A stretch of DNA of 64,000 bases from JAGVPT01 sp963717445 (GCA_963717445.1 OY970334.1:3162001-3226000); one strand, 5' to 3'. Shown: positions 1-9,642, numbered from the stretch's first letter. Notes: generated from the sequence alone by a model not told the origin. Program-made: numbers and translations.

Positions 1-744
1 TTGCTCTTTTAGAGTCTCGAGATTCTTTTCCAGTTGCGCTCTGATTTCGATGATGTCCTGGTCGCCTGCGTATTTTGTATAGACAATATCTGAAATACCG
101 ACAAGCGAACGGACGATTGACTCGACTGTCTCAGCTTGCCGTCGCAAATCGGAAACAAGCTTAAGGAGGGGTCTCGCAAGAGCCGGGTCGAGCATCTTCT
201 GCACATTTCTTTCGCAAACAGACGATTGGAGTTTGAAAATTGCCAACGCATTATTGATGTGGTGAGCGATTGTACGAACGGTGGTCTGGAACATCTGCAC
301 AGCGGCTTCCATCTTTTCTTTCTCGCGCTCTTCAATTTCACGAGCCTGTTTGTCTTTGCGGAATAAGTACCGCTCGTACACGCCGTGCAGCAATATCGGG
401 AAGTGGTTTATTTCAAGATGTTCCTTGCGGACGTAATCGTAGGCTCCAAGTTTCATGGCTTCGACCGCAACTTCCTCTGTTCCCGCAGCCGTCATCATGA
501 TCACAGGCGTTTCCATTTTCTGTTCGTTGATCCATTGGAGAACCTGCAAGCCCGTAATATCACCGAGATTAAAGTCCAGCAACACAATGTCGATGTGCTT
601 ATTGGAGCTTAATTGTTCTATGCTTTCAGTTCCGCTGTACGCTGTCGTGACTTGGTACTGACCGGTCTCCTTTAATTCCATGGCTAGGACGTCGGCAAAT
701 GATTCTTCGTCCTCGGTAATAAGAACATGCAACGGTCTCTCCAT
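1..744 (-). CDS. Response regulator receiver with kinase-like H-box segment (partial)
   Basis: Read on the minus strand from ATG at 744, with AGGAG just upstream. It is open to the window edge, so at least 248 residues and the C-terminus is missing. Residues 1-120 form a CheY-like receiver: acidic EDEE near residue 11, predicted phospho-acceptor Asp57 in VLLDFNLG, Thr85 in MMTAAG and Lys107 in YVRKE. A charged helical linker leads to an H-box-like IAHHINNAL around residues 159-167, resembling a HisKA dimerisation helix. It may be a hybrid regulator whose ATPase domain lies outside the window, or a receiver with only a dimerisation module. It is divergent from hpnC. Target genes cannot be inferred. 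Confidence 0.85.
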   Translation of the reverse strand, partial: MERPLHVLITEDEESFADVLAMELKETGQYQVTTAYSGTESIEQLSSNKHIDIVLLDFNLGDITGLQVLQWINEQKMETPVIMMTAAGTEEVAVEAMKLGAYDYVRKEHLEINHFPILLHGVYERYLFRKDKQAREIEEREKEKMEAAVQMFQTTVRTIAHHINNALAIFKLQSSVCERNVQKMLDPALARPLLKLVSDLRRQAETVESIVRSLVGISDIVYTKYAGDQDIIEIRAQLEKNLETLKEQ

Positions 745-1112
745 CGATCGCTCCTGATTACTTTTATAACAAAGATTACGGGTGTTTGGAAAGTGATTTA
801 AACTCGCGAAACCTAAAGCTCGGATAATTTCTAGCGGAAAGGTCTCTTTCACTACAATAGAATTTAAACCGAATGGTTAGGAAAGTCAAGATGATTTAGT
901 AGTTTTTGATCATTTTATATACTTAGAGGGGTGACACCGTTAAGAATAGCGAGCTTAAGGAGTAGCTATTCGGCTCAAATCGAGTATGTAGTTCCCAAAA
1001 TTTATTGGAACAAAATTCAGATTTTTGTAACCGGAGGAAGGTTGCAAGTGCGCTCACAAATGAGGATATTTTGACGGAAACGTCAATCACATTGAGCTTA
1101 GCATAGCATATC
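745..1112. other. Intergenic region between divergent genes
   Basis: This 368-base gap separates the minus-strand regulator from the squalene operon and must hold both promoters. I see no ORF with a plausible start and ribosome binding site and no strong hairpin. A GGAGGAAGG stretch near 1033 has no usable start codon behind it. Confidence 0.5.
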
Positions 1113-1943
1113 GTGGCAAAACCCCTCCAGTTACTCGCCGAAACACATTACGAAAATTTCCCCGTCGCTTCTTTTATTCTCTCGAAAGAATTCAAGGGAC
1201 CGATCCGTCTTGTTTATGCCTTTGCGCGGGTCGCAGACGATATTGCTGACGAGGGGAAAGATTCGAAAGAAACCAGACTGCAGCGTTTGAGCGAGTGGGA
1301 AGGGGAATTCGTTAAAGCGCTGGCTGGAGAGATTAGTATTCCATTCTTCCAGGAATTGGCCGAAACTGTGGTAAAGTATTCAATTCCCCAGTCGTTGTTT
1401 TTCGATTTGATCGCTGCATTTCAGATGGATTGCATCGGAAGAGAATACAATACTTTCGAGGACCTTTTGTTCTATTGCCGCCATTCGGCAAACCCGGTGG
1501 GAAGAATTTTGCTTCATATTTTCAGTTGTGCAAACGATAAGACGTGTAGCCTATCGGATGCAATTTGTACGAGTCTTCAATTGACGAATTTTTGGCAGGA
1601 TTTGAGTATTGATATAAAGCGAAATCGTGTTTATATTCCACGTGAGGATTTTGAACGATTCGGCTTGACAGCAGGGGATCTGAGAAGCGGCAGCGGAACT
1701 GATAACGTCCGCCTTCTGTTGAAATTTCAAGTCGAACGAACGAAGAAACTTTTTCTCGATGGGAAGTCCCTTTTTGGGTTAATCGATAAGCGCTTTGCGT
1801 TTGACCTGCGTTTAACGTACCACGGTGGAGTGAGAATTTTAGAGAAAATCGAGTCAGACGATTACAGTGTGCTTCATCATCGCCCCGCGTTATCGAAATA
1901 TGATTGGGCGCTTATCGGTATTCGATCTTTTATAGCTCGCTGA
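1113..1943 (+). CDS. hpnC: Squalene synthase HpnC (hydroxysqualene synthase)
   Basis: A 276-residue all-alpha trans-isoprenyl diphosphate synthase of the squalene/phytoene synthase family. The first Asp-rich motif is in YAFARVADDIADEG (about residues 35-48) and the second in FWQDLSIDIKRNRVYIP (about 160-176); both bind diphosphate through Mg2+. In the HpnCDE route, HpnD makes presqualene diphosphate from farnesyl diphosphate, HpnC converts it to hydroxysqualene and HpnE reduces that to squalene. The order hpnC-hpnD-hpnE is the textbook arrangement and supports the HpnC call over phytoene synthase. The stop is followed after one base by the hpnD start, so translation is probably coupled. Confidence 0.9.
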   Translation: MAKPLQLLAETHYENFPVASFILSKEFKGPIRLVYAFARVADDIADEGKDSKETRLQRLSEWEGEFVKALAGEISIPFFQELAETVVKYSIPQSLFFDLIAAFQMDCIGREYNTFEDLLFYCRHSANPVGRILLHIFSCANDKTCSLSDAICTSLQLTNFWQDLSIDIKRNRVYIPREDFERFGLTAGDLRSGSGTDNVRLLLKFQVERTKKLFLDGKSLFGLIDKRFAFDLRLTYHGGVRILEKIESDDYSVLHHRPALSKYDWALIGIRSFIAR

Positions 1944-1944
1944 C

Positions 1945-2814
1945 ATGGAAAGCCTTCTCGTTGCAGACATCATTGAAAAGAACAAACGAAGCAATTTTTA
2001 TTATTCGTTTTTTCTTCTTCCGAAACCCAAACGCGACGCGATCAACGTTGTGTATGCATGGTGCCGGACTACGGATGATATCGTCGATGAGGACGAAAAC
2101 GTCAAGCGCAAGTATGTCCGTTTGCGCTTGTGGTCGCGTGAGTTTGAGAGCGCGATAGAAGGAACATCCCGTTATCCTCTGCTGAACAAGCTGAGTCAGA
2201 TTATTCAACATTTCAACATACCGCTGAACCATTTTCACGACCTCATCAAGGGGATGGAAATGGATTTGTTGAAAATGCGTTATTCCACCTTCGGTGAGTT
2301 GCGCGAATATTGCTACCGTGCGGGGTCGACCGTGGGGTTGATCTGCACCGAAATTTTCGGGTACAAGAACGAAGGAGCGAAAGAGTACGCAATAAACCTC
2401 GGTATCGCTTTGCAGTTGACAAATATTCTCAGGGATATCAAGGCCGATGCAGCAAAGGGAAGGATTTATCTTCCTCTTGAAGATTTGGCAGAATTCGGTT
2501 ATACCGAAGAAGAATTGCTCGCGGGGACGTACAATCCTCAATTCATTCGTTTGATGAAATTTGAATGCGAACGCGCCCGTTCCTATTTTAAACTGGCGCT
2601 GGAGCATCTTTCGGAAGAAGATAAGCCGTTGTTCCTTGCCGCACAGATTATGGAAGCGATCTACTTTCGTTTGCTGCAGGACATTGAACGGGCCGAATAC
2701 AATGTGTTTACGAAACGCATCCGCCTCTTTAATCTCACAAAGCTTCTGATTACCATCGAGGTGTGGTGGAAAAACAGAACGCTCACTCCTCATGCACCTC
2801 CAACAAAGCCGTAG
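1945..2814 (+). CDS. hpnD: Presqualene diphosphate synthase HpnD
   Basis: A 289-residue paralogue of HpnC, second in the operon. It keeps both Asp-rich motifs, YAWCRTTDDIVDEDE (about residues 32-46) and LTNILRDIKADAAKGRIYLP (about 155-174), and the YFRLLQDIE-type C-terminal helix of the family. Known role of the family: head-to-head condensation of two farnesyl diphosphates to presqualene diphosphate. It starts directly after hpnC and its 3' end overlaps hpnE by 23 bases. Phytoene synthase is the main alternative by sequence type, but the HpnC/HpnE neighbours argue against that. Confidence 0.9.
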   Translation: MESLLVADIIEKNKRSNFYYSFFLLPKPKRDAINVVYAWCRTTDDIVDEDENVKRKYVRLRLWSREFESAIEGTSRYPLLNKLSQIIQHFNIPLNHFHDLIKGMEMDLLKMRYSTFGELREYCYRAGSTVGLICTEIFGYKNEGAKEYAINLGIALQLTNILRDIKADAAKGRIYLPLEDLAEFGYTEEELLAGTYNPQFIRLMKFECERARSYFKLALEHLSEEDKPLFLAAQIMEAIYFRLLQDIERAEYNVFTKRIRLFNLTKLLITIEVWWKNRTLTPHAPPTKP

Positions 2815-4162
2815 CCCCGATGTTGTTGTCATCGGCAGCGGCGTCAGCGGATTAACAGCGTCGGTCAATCTTGCATCGTACGGGTTTTCCGTCCTCCTCC
2901 TCGAGCAAAAACACCACTGCGGCGGCAGGACGTACTCGTTTGTCCACAACGAAACGGGGGATGAAGTGGACAACGGGCAGCATCTTATGATGGGCTGCTA
3001 CCACGCTACCCTGAAGTATCTCTCGACGATCAATGCAACCTCGCGTGTCGTCATTCAGAAAAAACTCTCCGTGATATTCCGCCATGCAAAACGAGGCGCC
3101 TTTCGTTTACAATCTGCACCGCTTCCCGCGCCGCTGAATATCCTGATTGGCCTGTTGCGATTGAAAAGCCTCACGGTGTTTCAGCGGCTCTCTTTGTTGC
3201 GCGTTGGTGCCGCGCTTCTCTTTGTCAACCCGGAAACCGATAAACGGCTCCAGTCTATGACCGTCGCACAATGGCTTGACGAGCTTCATCAACCGAAAGA
3301 AAACAAAGTATATTTGTGGAACATCATCGCCATTGGAACGCTCAACGATTCCCCGGTTATCGTCTCGGCCGCGCTTTTCGCAAAAGTTCTTCAATCGGCT
3401 TTCCTGGGGAAAAAGACAGATTCATCAATGGTGATTCCCAAAGAAGGACTCAGCAGCGTCTTGGTGGATGGAGCAGTCAATTTTTTGAAAAGCCGCGGCA
3501 GTGAAATCCGAATGGGCACCTCTGTTGACCGCCTGGTGATGGAGGGAAGTTCCGTCGTGTCGGTCCTCTTAAGCTCGGGTGAAAAAATTTTCCCCCGCGC
3601 CGTCGTCTCGGCGGTCCCGTATTTTGACTTGCCAAGAGTACTTGGCAGTGAGGCGTTCCAGATGATGCCGGAGTTTTCCGTTTCCGATCGATTTGTCTCG
3701 TCGCCGATAGTGACTATTCACCTCTGGTTCGACAAGAGTTTTATGGAAGAAGATTTTGTCGCGCTTCTCGATTCGCCGATCCACTGGGTATTTAACAAAT
3801 CGAGAATCTTTGAGAAAAGAAAGGGCGGTGAATACCTTTCCTTAGTCATCAGCGGGGCAGTGGATTTTATTGACCGGGAGAAAGACGAGATGATTACGCT
3901 GGCGGTTTCCGAGCTGCGGCGGTTCTACCCGGCGAGTGCGGATGCGGCGCTTCTCCATTCGTTGGTCATGAAAGAAAAGCGGGCAACATTCTCTCCGCGT
4001 ATAGGAACTGATGGGTATCGTCCGGCGAACACAACGTCTTTTAAGAATTTATTTTTGGCGGGAGATTGGACCGATACGAAATTGCCTGCGACGATCGAAG
4101 GAGCGGCACAAAGCGGCTACACGTGCAGCGAGCTGGTGAGGAACTATTTAGGGAACTCATGA
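2792..4162 (+). CDS. hpnE: Hydroxysqualene dehydroxylase HpnE
   Basis: A 456-residue FAD-dependent oxidoreductase of the phytoene desaturase/amine oxidase superfamily. The N-terminal Rossmann motif VVVIGSGVSGLTAS (about residues 11-24) is followed by an acidic residue in LLLEQKHHCGGRTYSF, which binds the FAD ribose. A C-terminal FAD motif, NLFLAGDWTDTKLPATIEGA, lies near residues 423-442. Family role: reduction of hydroxysqualene to squalene, last step of the HpnCDE route. The start at 2792 lies inside hpnD and was chosen because the Rossmann motif begins ten residues later. No squalene-hopene cyclase follows in this window. Confidence 0.9.
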   Translation: MHLQQSRSPDVVVIGSGVSGLTASVNLASYGFSVLLLEQKHHCGGRTYSFVHNETGDEVDNGQHLMMGCYHATLKYLSTINATSRVVIQKKLSVIFRHAKRGAFRLQSAPLPAPLNILIGLLRLKSLTVFQRLSLLRVGAALLFVNPETDKRLQSMTVAQWLDELHQPKENKVYLWNIIAIGTLNDSPVIVSAALFAKVLQSAFLGKKTDSSMVIPKEGLSSVLVDGAVNFLKSRGSEIRMGTSVDRLVMEGSSVVSVLLSSGEKIFPRAVVSAVPYFDLPRVLGSEAFQMMPEFSVSDRFVSSPIVTIHLWFDKSFMEEDFVALLDSPIHWVFNKSRIFEKRKGGEYLSLVISGAVDFIDREKDEMITLAVSELRRFYPASADAALLHSLVMKEKRATFSPRIGTDGYRPANTTSFKNLFLAGDWTDTKLPATIEGAAQSGYTCSELVRNYLGNS

Positions 4163-4167
4163 TGAAC

Positions 4168-4253
4168 AGGCATTAGGCAAAAGGCACTAGGCATAAGAAA
4201 AGATTCCAGTACCCAAAATAACGCCTATTGCCTTTTGCTTAATGCCTAATGCC
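4168..4253. terminator. Long imperfect inverted repeat, probable bidirectional terminator
   Basis: The left arm (4168-4194) and right arm (4222-4253) pair over CCTA.TGCCTTTTGC and CTAATGCC, with a six-base bulge and a central loop of about 27 bases. It fills the gap between convergent hpnE and the histidine kinase, which suits a two-way terminator. The TGCCTTTTGC/TAATGCC words also look like a dispersed intergenic repeat. Confidence 0.6.
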
Positions 4254-4255
4254 TT

Positions 4256-5884
4256 TTACAACGGAAACAGCAAGCGGATTATCGTTCCTTTTCCCATCTC
4301 CGTTTCGATTTCAATTTTCCCCTTGTGATCATCCATGACTTTTTTCACGATTGCCATGCCGAGTCCGGTGCCGTGCTTTTTTCCATACGTTACGAACGGT
4401 TCGAAGATTCTCCGCTTTACTTCCTCTGGCATACCGGTACCCGTGTCTTTGAAATCGACTTTCACCATTCCGTCGGCATCTGCCGTTGTTACCGTGAGCG
4501 TTCCTCCCGTCGGCATCGCATCCGCAGCATTGCTGGCGATATTGTAGAAGACCCGGATGATTTTATCCTGGTCGAGTTTCACCTTCCCTTTAAAAGTGAG
4601 GTTTTGCTCGAGCTTGATGTTGCGTTTCGTTAAATCTTTTTCGATGAATGCCAGCACGCCCTCCATCACTTCCCCGAACTCCGCCTCTTCGATGTTTGTC
4701 GCGCTTACACCGCGGCTGAAATCGAGAATCTCCTGTGCCATGTTGACGAACCGATCGACCTGGTGAATCATTTCGTCCGCAAGTTTTGCCGCCTCCTCGT
4801 TCCCCGATTTCTTCTTCATGACCTGGGCATAGACACGGAGCGTTCCCATCGGGTTCTTGATGTCGTGGATGATCGTGCTTGCCATCCTTCCGACCGCGGA
4901 GAGGCGTTCGCTATTGATCATCTCTTGGGCAAGCCGCGCGTTCTCGATAGCAATGGAGGCATGGATGGAAAGGGCATTGATAAATTCTTCATCCTGAGTA
5001 GTGAACGGCCCTCCTTTTTTGTTCAACATTTGAAAGACGCCGATGATTTTTCCATCGCGGTTCTGCATCGGCATGCAGAGCATGTTGTTCGTTCGGAAGC
5101 CCGATTTTTTATCTACGTCCGGATTGAAGCGGGGGTCGTTGTAGGCATCGGGAATATTGATTGTTTCTCCTGTCTTGGCGACGTACCCGGACAAACCTTT
5201 GCCGATAGGAAGGCGAATCTCGATGACCTCGCTTCCCCGCAATGCTTTGGACCAGATTTCAGATTTCAATTCGTCTACGAGGTAGAGCGTTCCGCGGTCA
5301 GCCGAGATGGATTTGATCGCTGTTTCGAGAATGACGTCAAGGAGCTTATCAAGGTCAAGTGTGGAATTGACGGTCTTTGCTGCGTCGATCAACAAATTCA
5401 GCTTTTCAACCTGCATCCTGGAAATTTCAAGACTCTTTTCAAGCTCTTGTACGATAATCTCATCTGTCGACCGGAGCCGTTTGCTGATGGATTTCAGCAA
5501 ATTCAACGTCACGACATGATTGGATTTAATCAGGTTGTCAAAATCCTGGCCGGAGAGGCCCGCAACGATGGTGTCTTCAATAGCTGTGGTTCTTGCCGAC
5601 CTGGACTGATCTTCGATCAACTCCATTTCTCCAAAAAAATCTCCCTTTCCGAGAATGGCGAGCGATGTCTCCATGCCGTATTTTGTGATCTTGGAGATTT
5701 TTACTTTTCCGTCGAGGATCAGATAAAGCCGGCCACCACGGGTATTTTCGTTGAAAATAACCGTTCCGGCGCTAAACGTTTCTTCCTTCAAGGTTTTGGA
5801 AATTTTCTGGAGGTCGCTGTCGCTAATATACTTGAAGAGGGAATTCGAACGGAGGTTCTCGATCGTCAGGTTTGCGTTCTCCAT
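4256..5884 (-). CDS. Sensor histidine kinase with cNMP-binding and GAF domains
   Basis: A 542-residue cytoplasmic kinase with no membrane segment. Residues about 10-130 form a cyclic-nucleotide-binding/Crp-like sensor (GRLYLILDGKVKISK, GDFFGEMELIEDQSRSA). Residues about 165-320 form a GAF domain (LDAVILETAIK-like helix, DRGTLYLVD, CMPMQNRDGKIIGVFQMLNK). The HisKA H-box is ASTIIHDIKNPMGTLR near residue 340, and the HATPase carries an N-box, DTGTGMPEE and GTGLGMAIVKK. The GRLYLILDG region fits cNMP-type sensing, but the ligand is unknown. The gene is convergent with hpnE and downstream of hflX on the same strand. No cognate regulator is adjacent; the receiver protein at 1-744 is a candidate only by proximity. 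Confidence 0.9.
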   Translation of the reverse strand: MENANLTIENLRSNSLFKYISDSDLQKISKTLKEETFSAGTVIFNENTRGGRLYLILDGKVKISKITKYGMETSLAILGKGDFFGEMELIEDQSRSARTTAIEDTIVAGLSGQDFDNLIKSNHVVTLNLLKSISKRLRSTDEIIVQELEKSLEISRMQVEKLNLLIDAAKTVNSTLDLDKLLDVILETAIKSISADRGTLYLVDELKSEIWSKALRGSEVIEIRLPIGKGLSGYVAKTGETINIPDAYNDPRFNPDVDKKSGFRTNNMLCMPMQNRDGKIIGVFQMLNKKGGPFTTQDEEFINALSIHASIAIENARLAQEMINSERLSAVGRMASTIIHDIKNPMGTLRVYAQVMKKKSGNEEAAKLADEMIHQVDRFVNMAQEILDFSRGVSATNIEEAEFGEVMEGVLAFIEKDLTKRNIKLEQNLTFKGKVKLDQDKIIRVFYNIASNAADAMPTGGTLTVTTADADGMVKVDFKDTGTGMPEEVKRRIFEPFVTYGKKHGTGLGMAIVKKVMDDHKGKIEIETEMGKGTIIRLLFPL

Positions 5885-6075
5885 GGTCGGCTAGGTAGTT
5901 TCGGCGTGAAGAGATTTGCCAATAAAGAATTGGTGTCCGGAAGAATTTACGTATTATGGCTTAGAGAGTCAAGGCAGTGGTACGTTTTGCCTTCATACAA
6001 AATGTCGGACACCTTTACTGGAAGAAGCGCGGTATGCGAAATATTTGGTATGATACATCTATCAGGTGCCCGAAT

Positions 6076-7395
6076 CTACGCGCTTCCTTTGGCCGGTTCA
6101 TTAGGAGGTTGAAAGGAGAGAACCGTGGCATGAGCTTGTTTCAGGATTTCCTGAACCCGGCTGCTGTTACGGCTGCTTACCTTTGCCTTCACAATGATAT
6201 TGCCGTCTTCATAAATTCTTTCTTCAATTTCAGCGAGGTCATGCAGCGCGGAGAGCAATTTGTGCTCGGTGTGCGCGATCGAGAAGGTCACGTCGATTCG
6301 AGAGTGGTGGATCGCTTTCAAAATCATCTCTCTCAATCCGAGGAGGTTAATTCCCCGTTCGGCCGATATGAACACTGACGGGGAGAACTGTTTTTGCAGC
6401 TCCTGCAAGTGCTCCCGGTCCTGCAGCGCATCAATTTTATTGAAGACGTAGAGCGTTGGTTTACCGGCGGCTCCCAATTCCTCGAGCGTCGCTTTCACAA
6501 CGCGGATCTGCTCGTCGAACTTCGGATGGCAGACGTCGATCACGTGGAGGAGGATGTCGGCTTCAACAACTTCCTCGAGTGTTCCTTTGAACGATGCGAC
6601 AAGATGGTGCGGCAATTTTCGGATGAAGCCGACTGTGTCGGAAAGAAGGATTTTGGTTGAAGGAGAGAGGACGGCTGTTCGTGTCGTTGTGTCGAGTGTC
6701 GCAAAGAGGCGGTTCTCAACAAAGACGTTTGAGTCGGTGAGCGTGTTGAGCAGCGTGGATTTGCCCGCGTTCGTGTAGCCGACGAGCGAGACATTGACGA
6801 AGTCTTTTCTCCCGCTTCGGCGGGTTTCTCGCTGGCGTCCGATCTTCTCAAGCTTTTCTTGGAGATGTGAGATGCGCTGGCGAATCATCCTCCGGTCTGT
6901 TTCGATCTGCGTTTCGCCGGGGCCTTTCGTTCCGATGCCGCCGAACTGTTTCGACAAATGTGTCCATGCGCGGGTGAGGCGCGGGAGAAGATATTGAAGC
7001 TGTGCGAGCTCGACCTGCGTGCGCGCTTCATTCGTCTTTGCCCGGCTCGCGAAAATATCGAGGATCAATCCGCTTCGGTCCAGGATTTTCCGGTTGATGC
7101 TTGTTTCCAGGTTCCGCACTTGTGCGGGAGAGAGGTCGTCGTCGAAAATCACGCTTGCAATGTTGTCATCCTCTACGCATTGCGCGATCTGCTCCACTTT
7201 TCCCTTTCCGATATAGAATGCAGGGTCGATTTTATTCCGCTCCTGCAAAATCCTGTGAATGACTGTAGCGCCGGCAGTGTCGGCGAGCAATGAAAGCTCG
7301 TCGAGGTACTCTTCCGCTTGCCGTTTCGGAATGTTCCTCGTCACCAATCCGACAACGATGGCCCGCTCCTTTTTATCTTTAACGAGGTCAATCAT
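6076..7395 (-). CDS. hflX: GTPase HflX
   Basis: A 439-residue Obg-HflX family GTPase. The N-terminal HflX domain has the glycine-rich linker KQFGGIGTKGPGETQIETDRR (about residues 165-185). The G domain follows: G1 GYTNAGKSTL (near 212), switch threonine in LFATLDTTTR, G3 DTVGFIRKLP, G4 NKID and G5 SAERG. The family binds the 50S subunit and splits stalled ribosomes under stress. It starts 33 bases after the BatA-like gene on the same strand, so the two may be cotranscribed. Length and motifs are normal. Confidence 0.95.
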   Translation of the reverse strand: MIDLVKDKKERAIVVGLVTRNIPKRQAEEYLDELSLLADTAGATVIHRILQERNKIDPAFYIGKGKVEQIAQCVEDDNIASVIFDDDLSPAQVRNLETSINRKILDRSGLILDIFASRAKTNEARTQVELAQLQYLLPRLTRAWTHLSKQFGGIGTKGPGETQIETDRRMIRQRISHLQEKLEKIGRQRETRRSGRKDFVNVSLVGYTNAGKSTLLNTLTDSNVFVENRLFATLDTTTRTAVLSPSTKILLSDTVGFIRKLPHHLVASFKGTLEEVVEADILLHVIDVCHPKFDEQIRVVKATLEELGAAGKPTLYVFNKIDALQDREHLQELQKQFSPSVFISAERGINLLGLREMILKAIHHSRIDVTFSIAHTEHKLLSALHDLAEIEERIYEDGNIIVKAKVSSRNSSRVQEILKQAHATVLSFQPPNEPAKGSA

Positions 7396-7428
7396 GCAAT
7401 TTTCATTATTAAGATAGAGGACGCGGCG

Positions 7429-9642
7429 TCACGCCGCTTCTTGTTTTGGTTCGCGCGCAACAATCATCTCAATCAATGCCGCGACAATTGCTGCAATGAG
7501 AAAATAGTTCCACAGCTCGACCCCAAACCTGCTCTGGAGAACAACCGTGCTGAGCGATTCAGGATTTTTCACAAATGAAATGGCATCGTGTCCGATCCCG
7601 TATTGTTGGGCCATCGTCATAACCTCACCGGGCGTTGACCGTTCCGGGGCCGATTCAACCGGGTCGACGTTCACAGGTATCTGTGCAAGCGTGTCCCTTG
7701 CCCTCACGACAGAATAAATACCCGGAAGAGATGTTTTGTCGAATGAAATTCCGGGCGAAGGAACAGTGCCGGATGATTGAACTCCGTAAGGCTGCACCAG
7801 CGTTTCTTTCCCTTCGGGGTCGAAAATTTGGATTGTGGGAGTCGGCGTCTCCTCTGAGCCGGTGTTTTTCCTGCCGAGTATTGAGAGAGGAATGTCGATT
7901 CGCTCTCCTACCGTTACGGATGGGGAAGCAATGAGCGAACTTCCCCCCGAGGCCGCATAGAGTATTGTTTGGTACAACAGTGGAACAAAAATTCCCTTCA
8001 TGGGAAAGTCGGACCAGTCGGAAGTTGCCGCCACGGCAAAGCCAAGAATATGGGGAGAGTTTCTCTCAGCCGCAGCCCGGCTATATATTTTTTCCCATAA
8101 GAACGGAGTCCCGTCGGAGAGGGAAATGATCGACCGGATTTCTTTTTCTGATGCAAACCGGATTGATGCAACAACCTCCGGGGATTCAATTTCATTTTTT
8201 TCTTTCCGCGCGCCTGTTGCGGTTTCGAACATTCCTTGAAATACCGGATGGCCGAAATCAATTTTCTCGAATGAAAGATATGTTCCCGGCGTCTTCTGTT
8301 TTTCAACCGGCATGAAAGCAGGCAGTCCAAGTTTCGGCAGGAGCGAGGAGTTGTACTGTTCGACATTCAACAGATTTCCCGGGATCAGAATGATCCCGCC
8401 CCCCTGTGAGGCGAACTCGTTGAGCTGGTCAGCCTGCAACGGCGACAGAGCTGCGACGTTCGAAAGGATCACAACATCCTTCTGCACCAGCGCTGCGTAC
8501 GTAAGCTGCTGGGGAGAAAGCTCCGTCAAGGCAAGTGCGGTTGATCCTTCGTCTTCGTTATGTGACGTGAGGGCAAGGCGAAGATATGTTGAGCTTTTTG
8601 GGTCTGACGATGAAAGAAGTACATTGATCCGCTCGGGTATGTTGATACTGAAATAACGGTCGTTATCGCCGTTAAAAGAGTCTTCTTCCAGTTCGACACG
8701 TCCGGACAAGAAACCGGTATTGTTCGGCGTTGCCGTGAATTCGACAAAGGCCTGCCTGCCTCCGTCGATCGTGACGCTTTTCTGCATCACCCGCACTCCA
8801 TCCAGAAACAAATTGGCAAGATGGTTTCGCACGGGTACCGTACCGTAATTTCGAACGTCAGCACGCACGGTAAACGGCCTCCCCTTTTGAAAGAGCGTCG
8901 GGGGGATTTCTACTTTTTCGATTCCCACGTTTTCAAACGGCTGGTCTGAAAGAGGAATAAAAAAGAGCCTGACGTTGGAATCGAAGAGTTTTGCTGGCCG
9001 ATCCGCGTTCTCCGCAGCTCGTTGATTGACAACGGTCGTTTTCTGGTTGCCGGTGAAGATGTAAATCTCTTTATTGAAATTTTTTGATTGTTGAAGCAAG
9101 TGCGATGAAAGAAGGAGCGCATCTTCGACGGTGCGGTGTTTGTAGCTTACTTCGGCCCGGCTGATTGCCTCGCGAAGCCGTAGAATATCGTGGGTCGGCT
9201 CGGCGATTGTCGCTTGCGGAAGGTCCGAGAGCTTGATCAGCAGGGCATCATCTCCTTCTTTCAACATATCGGCAAGGCTAAGGGCGGACGACTGGACTTG
9301 TTTCAAAAACGTTCCGCGGTCATTCCGGAGCGACATGCTGTATGAATCGTCGAGGATAATCACGATCGTTGTTTTAGCATGTGTTCCGAGGCCGGCGAGA
9401 GTTCCTTTTAACGCCGGACGCGAAAAGGCAAAGACGATGAGCAGAATGATGAGCGTTCGAAGAATCAACAGAAGCCATTGCCGGATCTTCACTTTCCGCA
9501 TTTTGCTCTTCTGCAATTCTTTAAGAAATGTCAGCGTGCTGAATTCAATGGTGCGAAGCTTACGGATATTCAGCAGATGAAGAATAAGGGGAATGGCCGC
9601 CGCTACGAGGCCGAAAAGCACAAAAGGATTAAGGAAGGTCAT
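7429..9642 (-). CDS. BatA-like membrane protein with vWA domain
   Basis: A 737-residue membrane protein. The N-terminus is the BatA_N segment (LNPFVLFGLVAAAIPLILHLL, then RQWLLLILRTLIILLIVFAF) with two transmembrane helices. A von Willebrand A domain begins at about residue 92, with MIDAS-type DDSYSMS. A long extracytoplasmic region follows, including a glutamine-amidotransferase-like stretch around 400-560, and a final helix near 705-725 (LWNYFLIAAIVAALIEMIV). Such proteins occur in Bacteroidota and Planctomycetes, often beside MoxR/Bat genes, but no MoxR or DUF58 gene is seen here. Function is unknown; a role in envelope protein complexes is inference. Confidence 0.8.
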   Translation of the reverse strand: MTFLNPFVLFGLVAAAIPLILHLLNIRKLRTIEFSTLTFLKELQKSKMRKVKIRQWLLLILRTLIILLIVFAFSRPALKGTLAGLGTHAKTTIVIILDDSYSMSLRNDRGTFLKQVQSSALSLADMLKEGDDALLIKLSDLPQATIAEPTHDILRLREAISRAEVSYKHRTVEDALLLSSHLLQQSKNFNKEIYIFTGNQKTTVVNQRAAENADRPAKLFDSNVRLFFIPLSDQPFENVGIEKVEIPPTLFQKGRPFTVRADVRNYGTVPVRNHLANLFLDGVRVMQKSVTIDGGRQAFVEFTATPNNTGFLSGRVELEEDSFNGDNDRYFSINIPERINVLLSSSDPKSSTYLRLALTSHNEDEGSTALALTELSPQQLTYAALVQKDVVILSNVAALSPLQADQLNEFASQGGGIILIPGNLLNVEQYNSSLLPKLGLPAFMPVEKQKTPGTYLSFEKIDFGHPVFQGMFETATGARKEKNEIESPEVVASIRFASEKEIRSIISLSDGTPFLWEKIYSRAAAERNSPHILGFAVAATSDWSDFPMKGIFVPLLYQTILYAASGGSSLIASPSVTVGERIDIPLSILGRKNTGSEETPTPTIQIFDPEGKETLVQPYGVQSSGTVPSPGISFDKTSLPGIYSVVRARDTLAQIPVNVDPVESAPERSTPGEVMTMAQQYGIGHDAISFVKNPESLSTVVLQSRFGVELWNYFLIAAIVAALIEMIVAREPKQEAA

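Noticed and set aside
1930..2973. Minus-strand frame of 347 codons across hpnD/hpnE
   Set aside because: It is antisense to two well-defined squalene genes and has no recognisable motif.
4763..6112. Long plus-strand reading frame (449 codons) antisense to the histidine kinase
   Set aside because: The minus strand encodes a complete kinase with cNMP, GAF, HisKA and HATPase motifs; the plus frame shows no domain and mirrors its codon pattern.
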